This document shows, piece by piece, positions 13,485 to 16,773 of a stretch of DNA of 16,773 nt. This DNA comes from Pseudomonas sp. Lineage in GTDB: Bacteria > Pseudomonadota > Gammaproteobacteria > Pseudomonadales > Pseudomonadaceae. Location: NCBI GenBank assembly GCA_030654635.1, contig JAURXE010000121.1, positions 1-16,773 of the forward strand, written 5' to 3'. Made by a program: the position numbers and the translations under genes. Each line of letters begins with the position of its first letter. Positions within the stretch are counted from its first letter, which is position 1. Under the pieces are notes generated by a model. The model did no database searches, was not told the origin of the DNA, and was given only the letters and a program-made list of their open reading frames with translations.

Positions 13485-15125
13485 TCAGGTTTCCCAATAC
13501 AACGGCTGGCGTGCCGGCAGTGCGGCGACTAATTCGGCGTATCGCGCCTCCAGCACATTGCGACGGATCTTCATGGTTGGCGTCATGCAGCCGTTGTCCA
13601 CCGTCCAAGGCTCGCGCACCAGGACAAAATGGCTAATCCGCTCATGGGGTTGCAACTGGGTATTGAGGTGCGCCAGGGTCGCCTGCAAATCGGCGCTAAC
13701 CTGGCCGGCGGGTAGCAATCGCGCTGCCGGTGACAGCTCAATCAGCGCCAACGGTTGATCGAGATTACTGCCCATCAAACAGACCTGCTCAACGAGACTG
13801 TTCTTGGCGATTTCCCCCTCGATCGGCGCCGGTGCCACGTACTTGCCTTTAGTGGTTTTAAAGATGTCTTTAACTCGCCCGGTGATGCGCAAGTAGCCGT
13901 CGCTGTCCAGCTCGCCCTTGTCGCCGGTGTGCAGCCAGCCGTCTTTCAAGGTCTCGGCGGTTTTCTCCGGGTCCAGGTAGTAACCGAGCATCAGCGTCGG
14001 GCTGCGAAACAGAATTTCACCATTCTCGGCGATGCGCACTTCCAGCCCTCGCATCGCCCGGCCCACGGTGCCAAAACGCACCTGCCCGGGTCTGTTGAAG
14101 CAGCCATAGGCGACGTTTTCGCTCATCCCGTAGCCTTCACAGAGGGTCAGGCCGATGGCTTGATACCAGTCGAGCAGGCCACGGGAAATCGCTGCGGCGC
14201 CGGAGATCATGATCCGTGCCTGATCCAGCCCCAGGCCGCGGCGAATCTTGCGCGCCACCAGCCAGCCCAGCAGCGGGATGCGCAGCAGCCGGGACAACTT
14301 GGCCTGCGGCAGCTTCTCCAACACGCCTTGCTGAAAGCGCGTCCACAGCCGTGGCACGGCGAAAAACACCGTGGGCCGCACATGACGCAAATCGCTGGCA
14401 AAGGTCTCCATCGACTCGACAAAGCCCACCGGCGCACCGCAATACAGGCTGTTGAACTCGACCATAAAACGCTCGGCCACATGCGACAACGGCAGAAAGG
14501 AAAAGAACCTGTCCCGCGGGCTCATGTGCATTTCCGCGCAGGCGTTGGCTGCGGTAAAGGCCATGGCGTGCACCGAGAGCATCACGCCCTTGGGGTTACC
14601 AGTGGTGCCGGAGGTATACACCAGGGTCAACACTTGCTCGGGCTGCTGCACCGCCACCGCCTGTAGCGGCTGGTGCATGGCCAGCAAAGCGTGCCAGTCA
14701 TGGGCGCAGGCCAAGGTTGGGTACGGCAGCGCAATGCGCGTCAGCTGCGGGCCAATGCCAACCTCCAGTTTGTCGGCATCATCCAGCTTGCCGAGCAGGA
14801 TCACCTTGCACTGTGCATGGTCCAGCACATAGGCGATGCTCTCGGCGGTTTGCAGCGGATAGAGCGGCACGCTGATCAAGCCGGCCATCATGATCGCCAG
14901 ATCACAGATGAACCACTCGGCGCAATTCTTCGACAGCAGCGCCACGCGATCCCCCGGCGCACAACCCAGCGCCAGCAGCGCACTGGCCAAACGCCGGGCC
15001 TGATCATCGACCTGGCGCCAAGTCAGATCGTGCCACTGGCCATTAATCGGCTGACGCAGCCAGACCGCATCGGGTTGCACGGCCAGCCAATGGGCAAACT
15101 GTTCGAGGGGCAATTTTTCGGTCAT
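13485..15125 (-). CDS. Long-chain acyl-CoA ligase (AMP-forming)
   Basis: A 546-residue ANL-superfamily ligase that activates a carboxylic acid, probably a long-chain or branched fatty acid, to its CoA ester. The phosphate loop YTSGTTGNPKG spans 170-180, the A5 motif GYGMSEN 331-337, then WLHTGDKGELDSDGYLRITGR in the hinge region, a linker with DIFKTTKGKYVAP typical of long-chain acyl-CoA synthetases, and the C-terminal catalytic lysine Lys519 in TPTMKIRRN. No signal peptide; probably cytoplasmic or membrane-peripheral. An A-rich AACAATAA next to the ribosome binding site AGAGAG is a candidate Hfq/Crc site. It lies between the acyl-CoA dehydrogenase (128 bases upstream, with a palindromic repeat between) and the racemase-like gene (14 bases downstream). 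Exact chain specificity cannot be read. Confidence 0.92.
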   Translation of the reverse strand: MTEKLPLEQFAHWLAVQPDAVWLRQPINGQWHDLTWRQVDDQARRLASALLALGCAPGDRVALLSKNCAEWFICDLAIMMAGLISVPLYPLQTAESIAYVLDHAQCKVILLGKLDDADKLEVGIGPQLTRIALPYPTLACAHDWHALLAMHQPLQAVAVQQPEQVLTLVYTSGTTGNPKGVMLSVHAMAFTAANACAEMHMSPRDRFFSFLPLSHVAERFMVEFNSLYCGAPVGFVESMETFASDLRHVRPTVFFAVPRLWTRFQQGVLEKLPQAKLSRLLRIPLLGWLVARKIRRGLGLDQARIMISGAAAISRGLLDWYQAIGLTLCEGYGMSENVAYGCFNRPGQVRFGTVGRAMRGLEVRIAENGEILFRSPTLMLGYYLDPEKTAETLKDGWLHTGDKGELDSDGYLRITGRVKDIFKTTKGKYVAPAPIEGEIAKNSLVEQVCLMGSNLDQPLALIELSPAARLLPAGQVSADLQATLAHLNTQLQPHERISHFVLVREPWTVDNGCMTPTMKIRRNVLEARYAELVAALPARQPLYWET

Positions 15126-15135
15126 GGCGACTCTC

Positions 15136-15143
15136 TTATTGTT
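15136..15143 (-). promoter_or_regulatory. Candidate Hfq/Crc site before the acyl-CoA ligase
   Basis: The minus strand reads AACAATAA, fitting AANAANAA exactly, immediately upstream of and touching the AGAGAG ribosome binding region and 10-18 bases before the ATG. Such placement would let Hfq/Crc block translation while preferred carbon sources are present. Confidence 0.5.
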
Positions 15144-15161
15144 ATCTATACCGAGTATTGG

Positions 15162-15196
15162 CGTAGCGCGCAGGGTGGGCTGAAGCCCACCTTACG
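15162..15196. repeat. Palindromic REP-like repeat between acyl-CoA genes
   Basis: GGTGGGCT (15174-15181) and AGCCCACC (15184-15191) form a perfect 8-bp stem with a two-base loop, extended by one G-T and one A-T pair. Flanking CGTA (15162-15165) and TACG (15193-15196) also pair. A core of this kind (GGTGGGCTGAAGCCCACC) is a familiar dispersed intergenic palindrome in Pseudomonas and relatives. It lies between the dehydrogenase and the ligase, where it may stabilise the upstream message or reduce read-through. Confidence 0.65.
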
Positions 15197-15253
15197 TCCG
15201 TCCAGCTCCCGACTTAGCGCGCAATGCCGCCGACCAGCCGCTAATCATGGGAA

Positions 15254-16393
15254 TCAGAGCTTCATGCCACGGCTGATGATCTCTTTCATGATTTCCGACG
15301 TGCCGGCGAAGATCCGTTGAATCCGCGCATTCGCGTACATCTTGCAGATCGGGTACTCCCACATATAACCCCAACCGCCGTGCAGTTGCACGCCCTCATC
15401 GACCACCTTACCGAGCAGTTCGGTGGTAAAGAGTTTGGCCTCGGCGGCGATTTCCGGGGTGAGCTTTTTCTGGTTGTGGTCCATCACGCAGCGGTCGACA
15501 AACACCTGGGCCACGTCGATCTGGGTGCGCATTTCGGCCAACTTGAAGCGGGTGTTCTGGAAGTGTGAAATCGGCCGATCAAAGGCCTTGCGCTCCTTCA
15601 CATAGTCGATGGTCACCTGCAACGCCGCCTCGGCACCACCCACCGCGCCACAGGCGTTGGTGAGGCGTTCCTGGGCGAGCATATTCATCAGGTAGAAGAA
15701 GCCGCCCTTGGCGTCGCCCAGCACGTTGGTCTTCGGCACCTTGACGTTGGTGAAGAATAATTCGGCGGTGTCCTGGCTCTTCATCCCAAGTTTCTTCAGC
15801 GGCGTACCGCGCTCGAAACCGGCCATCCCACGCTCCACCAGAAACAGGCCCATGGCGTGCTTGTTGGCCGGATCGGTCTTGGCCGCGACTATCACCAGAT
15901 CGGCCAAAATGCCGTTGGAGATAAACACCTTGGAGCCGTTCAGCTCATAGTGATCGCCCTTGTCCACCGCCGTGGTACGCATACCCGCCAGGTCGGAGCC
16001 GGCACTTGGCTCGGTCATGGCCACCGCGAGGATGATCTCGCCGCTGATGATGCCCGGCAAAAAGCGCGCTTTCTGTTCGGCATTACCGTATTCGGTGATG
16101 TAAGGCCCGCACAGCGCCGAGTGCAGCGGCAACATAAAGCCGGCCTCGTTGATGTTGGCCAGTTCCTCGCACATGATCTGCTCATAGCGAAAATCCTTCA
16201 GGCCGCTGCCGCCGTATTCCTCATCGGCCCAGGGCAGCAGAAAACCCATCTCGCCGGCCTTCTTCCACACTTCGCGGCTGACCACCCCGGCCTCTTCCCA
16301 GGCATCCTGGTGCGGCACCACTTCCTTTTGCAGAAAGGCGCGGAACGACTCGCGGAACATGTTGTGTTCGGTTTCGAAGTGAATGCGTTGCAT
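15254..16393 (-). CDS. Acyl-CoA dehydrogenase, long-chain type
   Basis: A 379-residue FAD-dependent acyl-CoA dehydrogenase, normal length, that would introduce the alpha,beta double bond in the first step of beta-oxidation and pass electrons to ETF. Visible: the FAD-binding signature AMTEPSAGSDLAGM at about 125-138, FISNG at 157-161, QLHGGWGYM near the C-terminus and FAGTSEIMKE at 362-371. In medium-chain enzymes the catalytic Glu sits in YEGTAQ; here that place is Ala363. Glu242 in LAQERL is positioned like the catalytic base of long-chain and isovaleryl enzymes, so the protein should be active with a branched or long substrate. AGGAG stands nine bases before the ATG. It is the first gene of the three-gene acyl-CoA unit. 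Confidence 0.94.
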   Translation of the reverse strand: MQRIHFETEHNMFRESFRAFLQKEVVPHQDAWEEAGVVSREVWKKAGEMGFLLPWADEEYGGSGLKDFRYEQIMCEELANINEAGFMLPLHSALCGPYITEYGNAEQKARFLPGIISGEIILAVAMTEPSAGSDLAGMRTTAVDKGDHYELNGSKVFISNGILADLVIVAAKTDPANKHAMGLFLVERGMAGFERGTPLKKLGMKSQDTAELFFTNVKVPKTNVLGDAKGGFFYLMNMLAQERLTNACGAVGGAEAALQVTIDYVKERKAFDRPISHFQNTRFKLAEMRTQIDVAQVFVDRCVMDHNQKKLTPEIAAEAKLFTTELLGKVVDEGVQLHGGWGYMWEYPICKMYANARIQRIFAGTSEIMKEIISRGMKL

Positions 16394-16624
16394 GGAAGGC
16401 AGCTCCTGGCAGGATTGAGGCGTCCCTTCAGAGTAGGCGGCGCAGGCCGCAGCGGTCAGTGACGCATACGCTCAGCTGCGATTGACGTTTTCGGTCAGAA
16501 GGCGGACGGAATTTACCGCGGTCAATTAATCTGGTCCGAGTTGCCAGTACCATGGTCCCCGCTTTTGCCCACCCGGATTGTTTGATCGCCTGAACGCCGA
16601 CTGAATGCGTGCCACGAGTAGATT
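16394..16624. promoter_or_regulatory. Divergent control region of the acyl-CoA operon
   Basis: About 230 bases between the minus-strand dehydrogenase and a plus-strand partial gene. Three direct copies of CGGTCA stand at 16453-16458, 16492-16497 and 16519-16524 (TGACCG on the minus strand), possible half-sites of a regulator. I could not find a convincing -35/-10 pair on either strand. A palindrome TACCATGGTC-like patch occurs near 16548-16557. No gene is supportable here. Confidence 0.35.
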
Positions 16625-16773
16625 ATGAAAAACGAAAATAGAGCCCTAGCGTTTGCACCACTGATAATGCCCTTTGCATTTACCGGCTATGCCTTTTTCG
16701 CCGGAGTCTCGGGCTTCGACATGCAAGAGGGGTTGCTGACGTTTTTTCTTTTGTTTCTCGGCACTGTCGTGGC
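16625..16773 (+). CDS. Small hydrophobic protein, N-terminal fragment
   Basis: An open frame of 49 codons running off the end of the window. It begins MKNENRALAFAPLIMPF and shows two hydrophobic stretches, about residues 8-28 and 36-49, separated by FDMQEG, so it looks like the start of a polytopic inner-membrane protein. Only a weak GAG precedes the ATG as ribosome binding site. Codon use is less GC-rich than in the neighbouring operon. I do not recognise the family. It is divergent from the acyl-CoA operon. Confidence 0.5.
   Translation, partial: MKNENRALAFAPLIMPFAFTGYAFFAGVSGFDMQEGLLTFFLLFLGTVV

Noticed and set aside
13471..13608. A 46-codon N-terminal extension of the racemase-like protein.
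   Set aside because: It would overlap the ligase coding end, is unlike the family N-terminus, and a good ribosome binding site precedes the ATG at 13470.
13755..14666. A 303-codon plus-strand open frame opposite the acyl-CoA ligase.
   Set aside because: It lies wholly antisense to a gene with clear ligase motifs and has the His-, Gln- and Gly-rich composition of an antisense shadow.
1..16773. CRISPR arrays, tRNA or rRNA genes, insertion sequences, prophage or toxin-antitoxin modules.
   Set aside because: I saw no regularly spaced direct repeats, cloverleaf-like segments, transposase or integrase motifs, or small overlapping toxin-antitoxin pairs.

Overview
The window looks like chromosomal core DNA from a member of the Pseudomonadaceae (Pseudomonas sensu lato). 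The main evidence is the arginine/ornithine transporter set aotJ-aotQ-aotM-aotP-argR lying next to acsA, a link I know from P. aeruginosa. Supporting evidence is a Pseudomonas-like SprT, a TtcA, paired NlpC/P60 lipoproteins, and several A-rich Hfq/Crc-type motifs beside ribosome binding sites. There is no tRNA, rRNA, CRISPR array, transposase, integrase or phage gene. Most genes are on the minus strand, so read those from high to low coordinates.

Layout. 1-3277 (minus): arginine/ornithine ABC transporter: binding protein AotJ, permeases AotQ and AotM, ATPase AotP, then the first 42 codons of the regulator ArgR, cut by the window edge. No aotO is present. A terminator-like hairpin separates aotJ from aotQ. 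3278-3827: aotJ control region with candidate ArgR half-sites, a stretch with no supportable gene, and the acsA terminator. 3828-5783 (minus): acetyl-CoA synthetase AcsA with a candidate Hfq/Crc site in its leader. 5889-7158 (minus): two adjacent NlpC/P60 lipoprotein peptidases ending in a strong terminator. 7462-9035 (minus): a Tag-like protein that lacks the known catalytic residues, and tRNA 2-thiocytidine synthase TtcA.

9141-11109 (plus): a J-domain protein, a Yip1-family membrane protein with its own terminator, and the zinc metalloprotease SprT. 11144-12004 (minus): a NIPSNAP-family protein behind an unrecognised exported protein. 12053-12261: an intergenic multi-branched foldback sequence ending in a plus-strand intrinsic terminator although no plus-strand protein gene precedes it. 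This is the most unusual structure in the window. 12289-16393 (minus): an acyl-CoA dehydrogenase, a long-chain acyl-CoA ligase and a CaiB/BaiF protein carrying the alpha-methylacyl-CoA racemase residues, probably one operon for activating, epimerising and oxidising a (branched?) fatty acid. 16625-16773 (plus): start of a small hydrophobic protein that runs off the window.

How the genes fit together: the two clear metabolic themes are carbon and nitrogen scavenging (arginine uptake, acetate activation) and fatty acid breakdown. Acetyl-CoA metabolism and the catabolite-control motifs on acsA and on the acyl-CoA ligase link the two. The rest is housekeeping: cell-wall hydrolases, tRNA thiolation, chaperone and membrane proteins. 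I see no clear undescribed multi-gene system. The points most worth following are the foldback element, the Tag-like protein and the racemase-containing fatty acid operon.
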